Source: a virus
Strand: one strand, 5' to 3'
Virus record (IMG/VR): IMGVR_UViG_3300006162_000018
Coordinates: 1 to 52,632 of that record
DNA: 52,632 bases
Positions 6,167 through 12,782 of this stretch are shown piece by piece (the first letter of the stretch is position 1; every line of letters begins with the position of its first letter). Made by a program: the position numbers and the translations under genes. Below the pieces are notes generated by a model, which saw only the letters and a program-made list of their open reading frames with translations, searched no databases and was not told the origin of the DNA.

Positions 6167-6218
6167 CATGTGAATTGGTGCGAGCCAGCAACCCGTTGAT
6201 GTAAAACGATACACCGCC

Positions 6219-6641
6219 ATGCCACAAGTCGGAAATCCCAAATGGGTCAAAGGCGTCTCCGGAAATCCCGAAGGGTTGACCAAGCGCATCGTTAACATCG
6301 AATCACTCTGCCGCTTCCAGGCACCCAATGCTGTCAAAGCCCTTACCCGGATAATGACATCAGCTAAGTCGCCGGCTTCCGCCGTCGTCTCTGCTGCGTG
6401 CGCGATCCTCGATCGCGGCTATGGCAAGCCTCGCCAAGATGTGCACCTCACCCAAGGTGACGAGTTCAGCGAACTGTCGGACGATGCACTGCGGGAGCGG
6501 GTGCTTGAGCTGGCGAGGGCGATGGCGGCACTCGACCGGCGCGGGGGGGAAGTAATCGACGGTGTGGCAGTTGAGCAACACCTACTAGATGTTGATGCAA
6601 CCACCAAAATCAGCGGTACAACCAATACCGACCAGAGCTAA
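6219..6641 (+). CDS. terS: Small terminase subunit candidate, 140 aa
   Basis: The N-terminus NPKWVKGVSGNPEGLTKRIV is the G-x-W-x-x-G-x-S-G-N-P-x-G motif often found at the start of phage small terminase-like and related packaging proteins. Residues about 30-75 (APNAVKALTRIMTSAKSPAS, then VVSAACAILDRGYGKP) match the helical core seen in such proteins. A helical charged C-terminus (DALRERVLELARAMAALDRR) could mediate oligomerisation. Small terminases recognise packaging sites and feed DNA to the large subunit. The gene is about 3.1 kb from terL, which is less usual than direct adjacency. The ribosome site is weak. Confidence 0.65.
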   Translation: MPQVGNPKWVKGVSGNPEGLTKRIVNIESLCRFQAPNAVKALTRIMTSAKSPASAVVSAACAILDRGYGKPRQDVHLTQGDEFSELSDDALRERVLELARAMAALDRRGGEVIDGVAVEQHLLDVDATTKISGTTNTDQS

Positions 6642-6775
6642 GCCATTGATATCGGCTGATGCTGAATGTCGCATATGTCCTATTATGGAAAGTTGCACTG
6701 CACAACGAACATATAAGGAACGCACGCACAGGTAGTGCCGCGCCGCCCCATTACCGGCGGTCATCTCCTCGTTGC

Positions 6776-6803
6776 GGGCAATGACCTAGGGCCATAAACG
6801 GAA
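6776..6803. repeat. Second duplicated regulatory block (copy 2) in gap 6642-6973
   Basis: This 28-bp stretch matches 5029-5056 at 24 positions. Further downstream the CGCTTGAC element also recurs (6937 and 5100), each preceded by a run of six or more Ts. Between them copy 2 has about 120 bp more, GC-rich and without a clear gene. The rest of the gap 6642-6973 shows no coding frame that I can support on the plus strand. Confidence 0.5.
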
Positions 6804-6939
6804 CCGCTCCCATGTGAACGGTCGAAAGTACCCCTCCGACCCCCCGGCCATCCCTTTGACGTTGACCGTCCGGGGACGGGAGCCTCTCCCCGCTCTCGTG
6901 CGTTCTTTTTGCGGCCAAATTTTTTTGGGAAATCGGCGC

Positions 6940-6967
6940 TTGACACTGGCGGCATCTGCTATATCTT
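6940..6967 (+). promoter_or_regulatory. Rightward sigma70-type promoter before 6974, probably leaderless
   Basis: TTGACA (6940-6945), a 16-nt spacer and TATCTT (6962-6967) precede ATG 6974. A start point 7 nt after the -10 box would be the A of the ATG itself, so the mRNA would lack a leader. It is the only strong promoter that I see before the 6974-9405 row of genes, so it may drive them all. Confidence 0.6.
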
Positions 6968-6973
6968 AGCGGC

Positions 6974-7275
6974 ATGAAGCGGCGCTTAGCGATTGACCTA
7001 TTCTGCGGGCTTGGCGGCTGGGCCGAGGGATTGCTGGCTGAGGGGTGGGACGTGGTTGGGTTCGACGTAGAGCGGCACGAGTACGGCGCGCATCGGTATC
7101 CGGGGCAGTTGGTGTTGCAGGCATCCCACCCGTCTCGGACGTGCAGACATTGCATGGGTCTCAGTTCCGGGATGTTGGGCTGATCGTGGCGAGCCCGCCG
7201 TGTCAGGCGTATTCGTGGATGGCAATGCCGTGGAAGCGGGCGAAGGCGAAGGCCGCTGCGATCCGGGCGGACGAA
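6974..7275 (+). pseudogene. C5-cytosine DNA methyltransferase remnant (truncated and frameshifted)
   Basis: The first 47 residues (AIDLFCGLGGWAEGLLAEGW, then VVGFDVERH) are motif I and II of a Dcm-type enzyme. They end ...YPGQLVLQ at 7120. The expected continuation DVQTLHGSQFRDVGLIVASP resumes in another frame from 7138, followed by the catalytic P-C motif (ASPPCQAYSWMAMPWKRAKA). Removing the 17 bases 7121-7137 restores one frame, so a 17-bp insertion broke the gene. Similarity stops near 7275 at RADES, before motifs VI-X and the target region. There the sequence changes to the Lar-like zinc ribbon. The protein cannot be an active enzyme. Confidence 0.75.
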
Positions 7276-7460
7276 AGCCATGCCCAATGTGCGGGGGTCG
7301 GCCCGTTTATCATCACGGCGGACGGTGGTTTGGGTGCGCTCAGTGTAAGCTTGGATACCAAGTGGCGGATTACGATGGCGATCTTGGTCTTGTAGAGGCG
7401 TGCTGGGATCGTCGTGTCGCACATTTGTCTATTGACAGCGCCCCGGAGGTTTCCCGGTGA
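7200..7460 (+). CDS. Lar-like zinc-ribbon protein, up to 86 aa
   Basis: Residues about 26-70 (KPCPMCGGRPVYHHGGRWFG, then CAQCKLGYQ and ACWDRRV) match the restriction-alleviation Lar-like pattern: P-C-P-x-C-G-G, a second C-x-x-C, and a terminal W-x-x-R. The four cysteines are C28, C31, C46 and C49. Lar family proteins modulate type I restriction; many phage members are uncharacterised. The first ~25 residues are read out of frame from the methyltransferase remnant, so the original start was lost and GTG 7200, 7215 or 7230 may now serve. The stop overlaps the next GTG (GTGA). Confidence 0.65.
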   Translation: MSGVFVDGNAVEAGEGEGRCDPGGRKPCPMCGGRPVYHHGGRWFGCAQCKLGYQVADYDGDLGLVEACWDRRVAHLSIDSAPEVSR

Positions 7461-7672
7461 GACGGCAGAAAGGCGCGACGGTGCGTCGGTTACAGATTGA
7501 TACGCCGGAGGCGATGGTTGCTCGGATAGACGCGTGGCGGGCTGGGTTGATTGTTCCGGCGTCGCGGGCGGCGGCGATCAACGTGTTGCTGGACCGTGCG
7601 CTGAACGAGGTCGAGGTGGATCAGGAGGCGCTACGGCAGTTCGTGGCTTCCCTACCAAGAGCAGAAGAGTGA
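7457..7672 (+). CDS. Ribbon-helix-helix-like protein, 71 aa
   Basis: GTG start set by GTGA overlap with the gene before it. The pattern is a short beta strand (TVRRLQIDTPEAMVARIDAW) followed by two helices (ASRAAAINVLLDRALNEV), as in Arc/CopG-type DNA-binding proteins. The S-R-A-x-A-I-x-x-L-L-x-x-A-L segment matches the second helix of that fold. It may regulate the surrounding row of small genes. No toxin partner is apparent next to it. Confidence 0.65.
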   Translation: MRRQKGATVRRLQIDTPEAMVARIDAWRAGLIVPASRAAAINVLLDRALNEVEVDQEALRQFVASLPRAEE

Positions 7673-7678
7673 GCCGGC

Positions 7679-7915
7679 ATGAACGAGATAATTGAGAGGG
7701 GCGCGATACGGCTGTTCTGGCGCGCGGAACATTTGGACCCGACTGACGAGGGCGATGTCCCGGAGAGCGAGTGGGGCGGTGATGAGTTTCCGGCGTCCCT
7801 GAGCGAGCATCGCCGGGAGTTTTGGCGGCTTTTGATGAAAGAGGCGATCCGGGCCATGCGCCAGCCGACGGAGGCGGCGCTGGGTAGTGTGATTTCCGCG
7901 AAGACAGGAGAGTGA
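7679..7915 (+). CDS. Hypothetical acidic protein, 78 aa
   Basis: The frame begins MNEIIERGAIRLFWRAEHLD, with six bases between it and the preceding stop. The middle is acidic (DPTDEGDVPESEWGGDEFPA) and the C-terminal half is helical (EHRREFWRLLMKEAIRAMRQ). No signal peptide, membrane segment or known motif is visible. It belongs to the row of co-oriented small genes that follows the promoter at 6940. Confidence 0.65.
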   Translation: MNEIIERGAIRLFWRAEHLDPTDEGDVPESEWGGDEFPASLSEHRREFWRLLMKEAIRAMRQPTEAALGSVISAKTGE

Positions 7916-7918
7916 GCG

Positions 7919-8188
7919 ATGAGGATTTCGTGGGGTTTGGTGGCTGGTTTGGGGATGTTCGGGCTGGCGCTGGACGTGTTTGGTGGTCAGCAGCCTCCTG
8001 TGGCTGCGCCGGATGCGGTTCAGATGCAGATTGCTGCGGTGAAGCAGCGGATTGCGAATGGCGAGCATGATCTTCCGGTTTTACAGACGGAAGCGGCTGC
8101 GGCTGGGTCGTTGCTGGCGGCCGATCGCGCGGCGCTGTTGAAGTTGTGCGCGCCGGATCCGCAGCGGTGTGCGGAGGGAAAGAAATGA
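7919..8188 (+). CDS. Small exported or membrane-anchored helical protein, 89 aa
   Basis: The start has an AGGAG-type site upstream. The N-terminal segment ISWGLVAGLGMFGLALDVFG is hydrophobic and could be a signal or anchor. The rest is a long helix with heptad character (VQMQIAAVKQRIANGEHDLP). Two cysteines lie near the C-terminus (LCAPDPQRC). The shape, one membrane anchor plus a periplasmic helix, is also seen in spanin-like and other small phage envelope proteins; the function is unknown. Confidence 0.6.
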   Translation: MRISWGLVAGLGMFGLALDVFGGQQPPVAAPDAVQMQIAAVKQRIANGEHDLPVLQTEAAAAGSLLAADRAALLKLCAPDPQRCAEGKK

Positions 8189-8478
8189 CGATACGTTTTT
8201 ACCGGCAGCACGATACCCCGTACAGCCTCGCGTCTGGCACGGGACATGGTTTCAGGATGGCTCACTCTACGGTAGAGGAATTCCGGGAGGGTGTGGGTGA
8301 GGGGATGGACACGGTATCGGGGGCGGAGGTTCCTGCGGCGCTTGCCACGCCAGGGATGATTGACGCCGGCCTGATTGCGGCGCTGCGTTGGCTAGGTCCG
8401 GTGAGCGACGTTCAGATGGTTCGGGCTCAGGTCGAGGCGACCTGGCTGGCGATGGAGCGGGTGCGGCGCAATGGCTGA
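8185..8478 (+). CDS. Hypothetical protein, 97 aa
   Basis: ATG 8185 overlaps the preceding stop (ATGA) and is preferred to an ATG 13 codons upstream. The protein begins MTIRFYRQHDTPYSLASGTG. Its C-terminal half is helical (MIDAGLIAALRWLGPVSDVQ). No domain is recognised. It overlaps the next gene by 8 bases. Confidence 0.6.
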   Translation: MTIRFYRQHDTPYSLASGTGHGFRMAHSTVEEFREGVGEGMDTVSGAEVPAALATPGMIDAGLIAALRWLGPVSDVQMVRAQVEATWLAMERVRRNG

Positions 8479-8746
8479 GCCGACCGAGCGAGATCGCGAG
8501 ATAGCGTGGATCTGGTTGCGGAGTCAGCCTTATATCTTCGACTCGGCTGCGGGCCATGATCTTGCCAAATCTTTCGCAGCTTGGCGCATTACCGCCCGCG
8601 AGGAGGGCCGGCGCGAGGCGGTCGAGGAATGCGCGAAGATCGCCGACGAGGTAAGACGCGAGGGCGCCGATGATGGTGTCGGGGGGGTTTGGCGATTGGC
8701 TTGCTCAGAGATTTCCCAGCGTATCAGGCACGGAGAAGTTAAATGA
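8471..8746 (+). CDS. Hypothetical protein, 91 aa
   Basis: The frame begins MAEPTERDREIAWIWLRSQP. The middle (REEGRREAVEECAKIADEVR) is a charged helix of the kind common in small phage proteins annotated as hypothetical. It has no membrane segment. Its stop overlaps the ATG of the exported PEP-CTERM-like gene, which suggests coupled translation. Confidence 0.65.
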   Translation: MAEPTERDREIAWIWLRSQPYIFDSAAGHDLAKSFAAWRITAREEGRREAVEECAKIADEVRREGADDGVGGVWRLACSEISQRIRHGEVK

Positions 8747-9405
8747 AAACCTTGCTCACCTCTACCGCGCTAGCACTGGCGCTCGCGTCCACTGCGGCGC
8801 ACGCAACCTGCGTCTCGACGACAGCGATCTCGGCGCCGGATTCGAGCGCCGGCACGACCTGCTCGATCACTGCGGCGGCATCGACGGTTGATATCGTCTT
8901 CGCCTACAAGGCGGCGTCGGACATTGACTTGCTGATCAACGGCACGACGACCTTGCTGAAGAACACCGATCCGCTGGGGACCGAGGCGGTTCTGACCGGG
9001 CTCACGCCGGGGCAGACGATCGGCTTCACCTGGAAGAACATGACCACCGGGGACAGCTTTCAGGCCGGGGTTCCGGCGAGCGACGGCAAGCAGCACATCG
9101 CGGTAGAGGCGGGATACGCCGACTTTCAGACCGACCCGCCGCGCCGCTATCTGACGGCGGCGGATCTTGGCGCTGCCTATGGGGTGATGACCGGGATTGC
9201 GCCGATCGCCGACTGGACCTTTGTCGGCATGGAGGATTTGCTGACGAACCAGGCGAGCGACTTCGACTACAACGATTTGGTTTTCGGGATGCGCGGCATC
9301 GACCCGCAGGTGGTTGAGCCGGCGATGGGGCTGACGGCGTTTGTGCTGTTCGGGCTGGCGGCGTGGTTTCGTCGCGGCCGGCGCGGCAGCTTCGTCGGCT
9401 TATGA
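8743..9405 (+). CDS. Exported protein with DUF4114-like motif and PEP-CTERM-like sorting tail, 220 aa
   Basis: The N-terminus MKTLLTSTALALALASTAAH is a Sec signal peptide, with likely cleavage after A-H-A near residue 21. The middle is beta-rich. Near residue 173 DFDYNDLVFGMR matches the D-x-D-Y-N-D-x-V-F signature of DUF4114-type domains. The tail has the three-part layout of PEP-CTERM signals: V-E-P-A (about 191-194), a hydrophobic stretch (MGLTAFVLFGLAAWF) and an R-R-G-R-R cluster. PEP-CTERM proteins are processed by exosortase in the bacterial envelope. No exosortase is in the window, so the host would have to supply it. A phage-carried (moron) function at the cell surface is my inference. 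ATG is coupled by ATGA. Confidence 0.8.
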   Translation: MKTLLTSTALALALASTAAHATCVSTTAISAPDSSAGTTCSITAAASTVDIVFAYKAASDIDLLINGTTTLLKNTDPLGTEAVLTGLTPGQTIGFTWKNMTTGDSFQAGVPASDGKQHIAVEAGYADFQTDPPRRYLTAADLGAAYGVMTGIAPIADWTFVGMEDLLTNQASDFDYNDLVFGMRGIDPQVVEPAMGLTAFVLFGLAAWFRRGRRGSFVGL

Positions 9406-9477
9406 GAGCTTCGGCCGCCCGCATTGAGCGGCCGGGGGACCGGCGTCCGACACGCCGGGGCGTTTCCTCCCAGACTT

Positions 9478-9505
9478 GGCCGGGGCGAGAGTCCCGGCCA
9501 TTTTT
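9478..9505 (+). terminator. Intrinsic terminator after the PEP-CTERM-like gene
   Basis: GGCCGGG (9478-9484) and CCCGGCC (9493-9499) form a 7-bp GC stem with an 8-nt loop, followed by ATTTTTA. Two more GC hairpins lie just upstream (9411-9431 and 9441-9457). This probably ends the 6974-9405 transcript before the terminase block. Confidence 0.65.
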
Positions 9506-9516
9506 AGGGTGAGGTG

Positions 9517-9624
9517 ATGATGACCTATGCTGGCTTGTTTCTGCTGGGCGTTGGGCTGGGCGTCTTGGCCCCCATAATCGGCCGTTGTGTGCGGCGTGTC
9601 CCGGACTTCTACGATGAGGAGTGA
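9517..9624 (+). CDS. Small membrane protein, 35 aa
   Basis: An AGG lies just upstream of tandem ATG codons at 9517 and 9520. The peptide has one hydrophobic segment (YAGLFLLGVGLGVLAPIIG) followed by a basic, then acidic tail (RCVRRVPDFYDEE). It overlaps the next frame by 11 bases. Its role is unknown. Confidence 0.5.
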   Translation: MMTYAGLFLLGVGLGVLAPIIGRCVRRVPDFYDEE

Positions 9625-9787
9625 GTGCCCGTGGCAGAACGGCAAGAAGGCGCGCGAACTGACGGCGGTAGCGAAGCTGTCGGCGTTCATGATAGGCAAG
9701 GAAGAGAGCCCGCATGACGGCTGGATCGCGGTGCTGGTCGGGTTTGTGGCTGGTTTTGTGATCGGCTATCTGGTGGGCTCGTTTTGA
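9614..9787 (+). CDS. Small membrane protein, 57 aa
   Basis: The frame begins MRSECPWQNGKKARELTAVA; an internal ATG at 9689 is an alternative start. The C-terminal part GWIAVLVGFVAGFVIGYLVG is a single glycine-rich transmembrane segment. The stop overlaps the TTG start of terL (TTGA), which supports the frame. A small membrane protein in this place could be a holin or an entry factor, but I cannot tell. Confidence 0.55.
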   Translation: MRSECPWQNGKKARELTAVAKLSAFMIGKEESPHDGWIAVLVGFVAGFVIGYLVGSF

Positions 9788-11418
9788 TTTCGGCCGCTTC
9801 CGCCACACGCGAGGAGATGCTGGAGGTTCTGCGGGCTGCGCGGGCGGTTGAGGGGCGGCGTGAGAAGGAGGATGCAGAGCGATCGCTATTGTCCTTTGTG
9901 CGGCTGATGTGGCCCGCGGTCGAGCCTGAGACGCCGTTCGTCAGTGGTTGGGTGCTGGAAGCGATTTGCGAGCATTTGGAGGCGGTGACGGCGGGGGAGA
10001 TTACCCGGCTGCTGATAAATGTGCCTCCTGGCTCTACCAAGAGTATCGTTTCGGACGTAATGTGGCCGGCGTGGGAATGGGGGCCACAGAATAGACCGCA
10101 TCTTCGCTATCTATGCTGCGCCTACGCGGCGCATCTGACGGAACGTGACAATCGGCGGTTCAAGCGGGTCATTGAGTATCCGGTATTTGTCCGGCATTGG
10201 GGCGATCGGTTTGCGCCGCAGCCCGACATGTACTCGACGACTCAGGTAGGCAACGACAAGACCGGGTGGAAGCTGGCGTCATCTGTGGGCGGGGTCGGCA
10301 CGGGCGAGCGGGCGGATCGGGTGATCATCGACGATCCGAACAATCCGCAGCAGGCAGAGTCTGAGCTGGTGATGCGGGACACGACGACGTGGTTTCGTGA
10401 AGTCATGCCGGACCGGCTGAATTCGCTGGCGAAGTCAGTGATCGTGGTCATTCAGCAGCGGACGCATGATCTCGATGTGTCGGGCACGATCTTGGATCTT
10501 GGGTTGAATTATTGCCACCTGAGTGTGCCGATGCGTTTCGACGCCAAGCGTAGAATCATGCCGACCGACATCGGCTGGATCGACCCTCGCACGATGGATG
10601 AGGATGGGCTGATCCTTGATGGTTTGCTGCCTGACGGCTCGATCGAGGAGGGATCGGATCTGGCGGGGCAGGATGGCGTGCTGGCTTGGTCTGAGCGGTT
10701 TTCCTTCGCCGATTTATTGGAACTGGAGAAAGCGAAAGGGTCCTACGCTTTTTCCGCGCAATATCAGATGCTTCCCGTACCTCGGGGGGGTGGCATCATC
10801 AAGGATATCTGGTGGCAACTATGGTCTGATGAGATGTTTCCGGAATATGGGACCTGCGTCGCTAGTTTGGATACGGCGTTTAAGCTGGGCCAGCAAAATG
10901 ATTATTCGGCACTGACGGTATGGGCGGCATTTGCGCATCCTGATACCGGGAAACCCAAGTTGATGCTTCGCGATGCATGGCGCGGTCGCGTGAATTTGAT
11001 GGATCTTGTTCGGCAGCTAATCAAGACATGTCGCGCTCATAAGGTTGACGTGCTGCTGATTGAGGATGCCGGTCGCGGCGGTGACGTTCGTGATGAGATT
11101 TACCGGTTGCTAGGGCAGCGCGATATTCGTTGCCAACTGATTCCATCGACGCGAGACAAGGTGGCGCGGCTTAATGACTGCCAACCCATTTTTGAGAATG
11201 AGGTCGTATATGCGCCGGACAAGGATTGGGCCGAAGGAGTGATTCGCGAGGTTTCGGCATTTCCGTTCGGGCGGCACGATGATTGGGTGGACACCGTCAG
11301 TCTTGCGCTGTTATATCTGCGCAAAACGGGGGTAACATTGCGGCGCGAGGAGTTCGACGAGGCGGAGACAGCCAAGCTGATGTTCAAGAAGGTTCGGAGG
11401 CCGGTTTACGATGTCTGA
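9784..11418 (+). CDS. terL: Terminase large subunit, 544 aa
   Basis: It is the DNA-packaging motor ATPase and headful/cos nuclease. The Walker A-like motif NVPPGSTKS is at 79-87 and the Walker B VIIDDPNN at about 180-187. The RNase H-like nuclease domain starts near 358 (CVASLDTAFKLG, first acidic residue D363), with a second acidic motif LLIEDAGRGGDV further on. The length is normal for the family. The start is TTG, set by a TTGA overlap with the small membrane protein and a GGTGGG upstream. The motor docks on the portal vertex with the small subunit. The stop is followed within a few bases by small genes. Confidence 0.95.
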   Translation: MISAASATREEMLEVLRAARAVEGRREKEDAERSLLSFVRLMWPAVEPETPFVSGWVLEAICEHLEAVTAGEITRLLINVPPGSTKSIVSDVMWPAWEWGPQNRPHLRYLCCAYAAHLTERDNRRFKRVIEYPVFVRHWGDRFAPQPDMYSTTQVGNDKTGWKLASSVGGVGTGERADRVIIDDPNNPQQAESELVMRDTTTWFREVMPDRLNSLAKSVIVVIQQRTHDLDVSGTILDLGLNYCHLSVPMRFDAKRRIMPTDIGWIDPRTMDEDGLILDGLLPDGSIEEGSDLAGQDGVLAWSERFSFADLLELEKAKGSYAFSAQYQMLPVPRGGGIIKDIWWQLWSDEMFPEYGTCVASLDTAFKLGQQNDYSALTVWAAFAHPDTGKPKLMLRDAWRGRVNLMDLVRQLIKTCRAHKVDVLLIEDAGRGGDVRDEIYRLLGQRDIRCQLIPSTRDKVARLNDCQPIFENEVVYAPDKDWAEGVIREVSAFPFGRHDDWVDTVSLALLYLRKTGVTLRREEFDEAETAKLMFKKVRRPVYDV

Positions 11419-11557
11419 ATGGATCACCACGGTTTGGCGTCCTTGGTTCGAGACTTTTAAAGTGTGGAGGACATCGGATTGGGTATGCGATGTCGGGAGC
11501 CGCTGTGAAATCATGATTGGCGATCTAAGTAAGGTGAGGACCGAAGACTATGTCTAG
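11411..11557 (+). CDS. Hypothetical peptide, 48 aa
   Basis: ATG 11411 overlaps the end of terL by 8 bases. The peptide begins MSEWITTVWRPWFETFKVWR, is rich in Trp, and contains two cysteines (VCDVGSRCE). It has no membrane segment. It is too short to recognise. Confidence 0.5.
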   Translation: MSEWITTVWRPWFETFKVWRTSDWVCDVGSRCEIMIGDLSKVRTEDYV

Positions 11558-11566
11558 GATCGTGGC

Positions 11567-11854
11567 ATGAATGAAACCGAGATTGCTCCGTCCTGTAGTT
11601 CGTGTCCCTGGATGCGCTATGAGGGCAACTCGATGCGCTGCTACCACGAGCCGCCGGTTGCGACTTTCCTCGGCACGATCCCGTCGCGGATGATGGGCGG
11701 TCAGCAGCAATTATTAATCGCCGGCATTTCACCGGAGGTGCATCCGGATCGGTTTTGCCGGCATCATCCACTGCTCGCCGACGGGGCCATGCCGCCGATG
11801 CGCGGCGAGGCCGTGGCATTGCCGACCCACGGTGAGAGCGAGGCGAGGAACTGA
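11567..11854 (+). CDS. Small Cys-rich (possible zinc-binding) protein, 95 aa
   Basis: The protein begins MNETEIAPSCSSCPWMRYEG. Cysteines at 10, 13, 25 and 64, with neighbouring histidines (FCRHHP), form a C-x2-C ... C ... C pattern that could hold one zinc ion. An AGGA lies seven bases before the ATG. The stop overlaps the next ATG. Proteins of this shape occur in phage structural clusters, but I know of no defined role. Confidence 0.65.
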   Translation: MNETEIAPSCSSCPWMRYEGNSMRCYHEPPVATFLGTIPSRMMGGQQQLLIAGISPEVHPDRFCRHHPLLADGAMPPMRGEAVALPTHGESEARN

Positions 11855-12180
11855 TGGAAGCTCTCTACAATCTGCCGAACGGCGCCAGCCAGATCGCCGA
11901 TTGGCCGGTCACGGTGACCACGGCATCGACTCAGGCGGTTCCGGTCAACGCCGCGAATAACCGGCTATCGCTGCGTTTCCACAATCCCGGCACCGTCGAT
12001 GTTTATGTCTGTCCTGATCAGACGGCTCAGGGCGTGGCTCAGCCTGCGGTCGCGGCCGGGCCGGGAATGATTTTGGTCATCGCGGGCGCCACGATCGACA
12101 TCGATTCGACTTGGCAGAATGCGTGGAACTGCATCGCGGCATCCTCGGCGGTGCTGACCGTGCTGGAAATGCTGGGATGA
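11854..12180 (+). CDS. Beta-rich virion-type protein, 108 aa
   Basis: The start MEALYNLPNGASQIADWPVT overlaps the preceding stop. The pattern of alternating beta strands (RLSLRFHNPGTVDVYVCPDQ, then AAGPGMILVIAGATIDI) suggests a small beta sandwich of the type found as head decoration or short-fibre domains. The position between terL and connector genes agrees with a structural role. No catalytic motif is visible. Confidence 0.65.
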   Translation: MEALYNLPNGASQIADWPVTVTTASTQAVPVNAANNRLSLRFHNPGTVDVYVCPDQTAQGVAQPAVAAGPGMILVIAGATIDIDSTWQNAWNCIAASSAVLTVLEMLG

Positions 12181-12692
12181 TTCCGCGCGGCAATCCAGTC
12201 GTCAAGACGCCGGGCTCGGGCGATTCAAGCGACCGTGTCGCCACGACGGCATGGGTAGGTGGCGGCGGTGGCGGTGGAATTACCTCGCTGACCGGGCCGG
12301 TGACTGCCACAGGCCCCGGTGCTGCGGCCACGACGATTACCGCTGGCGCGGCTGCAACCAACGTCGGCACGCTCGGCGGAACGCTCACCGGCACGCTGCC
12401 CAATCCTGGATTTGGCCATGGGGCCGTTGTCGCGGCAGCGGGGGCCGCCACGCTCAACGCCAACGCCGGAATTATCACCTCAGAAGCGCTGGTGGGGGCG
12501 ACGACCTACACCCTGACCCTGACCAACAGCAAAATTGTCTCGACCAGCGTCGTTTTGACGACGCCTTACGATGGGGCGGTGACAGGCGTTCAGGTGACTT
12601 CGATCACGGTCTCGACCAACCAGGCGGTCATCGCCATGACGATGGCAGCGCTGACCGGTACGGTCGTGATCCCGTTCGCGGTGTTCAACTGA
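12177..12692 (+). CDS. Fibre-like structural protein with Gly/Thr-rich shaft, 171 aa
   Basis: ATG 12177 is set by ATGA overlap; a longer upstream frame is spurious. The N-terminus (MIPRGNPVVKTPGSGDSS) leads to a glycine run and then low-complexity repeats (LTGPVTATGPGAAATTITAG) that resemble trimeric fibre shafts. A C-terminal beta domain follows (TYTLTLTNSKIVSTSVVLTT). It is most likely a small fibre or whisker subunit. Confidence 0.65.
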   Translation: MIPRGNPVVKTPGSGDSSDRVATTAWVGGGGGGGITSLTGPVTATGPGAAATTITAGAAATNVGTLGGTLTGTLPNPGFGHGAVVAAAGAATLNANAGIITSEALVGATTYTLTLTNSKIVSTSVVLTTPYDGAVTGVQVTSITVSTNQAVIAMTMAALTGTVVIPFAVFN

Positions 12693-12781
12693 TGGCTTTG
12701 GCGGAAGACCCGAGAATGATTGGCCTGGAACTCATTCTGATCGGGATCATCCTGATGGCTTCCGACCGCAGGGCGCGGTAA
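12692..12781 (+). CDS. Small membrane peptide, 29 aa
   Basis: TGATG overlap with the preceding stop. After MALAEDPRM comes one short hydrophobic segment (IGLELILIGIILMA) and a basic end (SDRRAR), the orientation signal of a small inner-membrane peptide. Its function is unknown. Confidence 0.45.
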   Translation: MALAEDPRMIGLELILIGIILMASDRRAR

Positions 12782-12782
12782 G

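Noticed and set aside
1-6218. Lysogeny module with integrase and attachment site
   Set aside because: There is an HTH regulator and a divergent promoter, but no recombinase gene and no tRNA-like attachment sequence in view, so lysogeny cannot be claimed.
6974-7395. Programmed ribosomal frameshift in the methyltransferase
   Set aside because: The frame is restored by removing 17 bases, there is no slippery heptamer at the break, and the downstream half also ends abruptly; decay explains it better.
6751-7422. Minus-strand frame (223 codons) over 6974-7422
   Set aside because: It covers the recognisable methyltransferase remnant and promoter; its product is Pro/Arg/Ser-rich without any domain.
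9026-9808. Minus-strand frame of 260 codons over the PEP-CTERM-like gene and terL start
   Set aside because: Arg/Ser/Pro-rich product typical of antisense reading of GC-rich genes; it spans the intrinsic terminator and three plus-strand genes.
12251-12781. Trp/Arg/His-rich plus-strand frame of 176 codons
   Set aside because: It is the +1 reading of the fibre-like gene 12177-12692; only its last 29 codons (from ATG 12692) look like a separate small gene.
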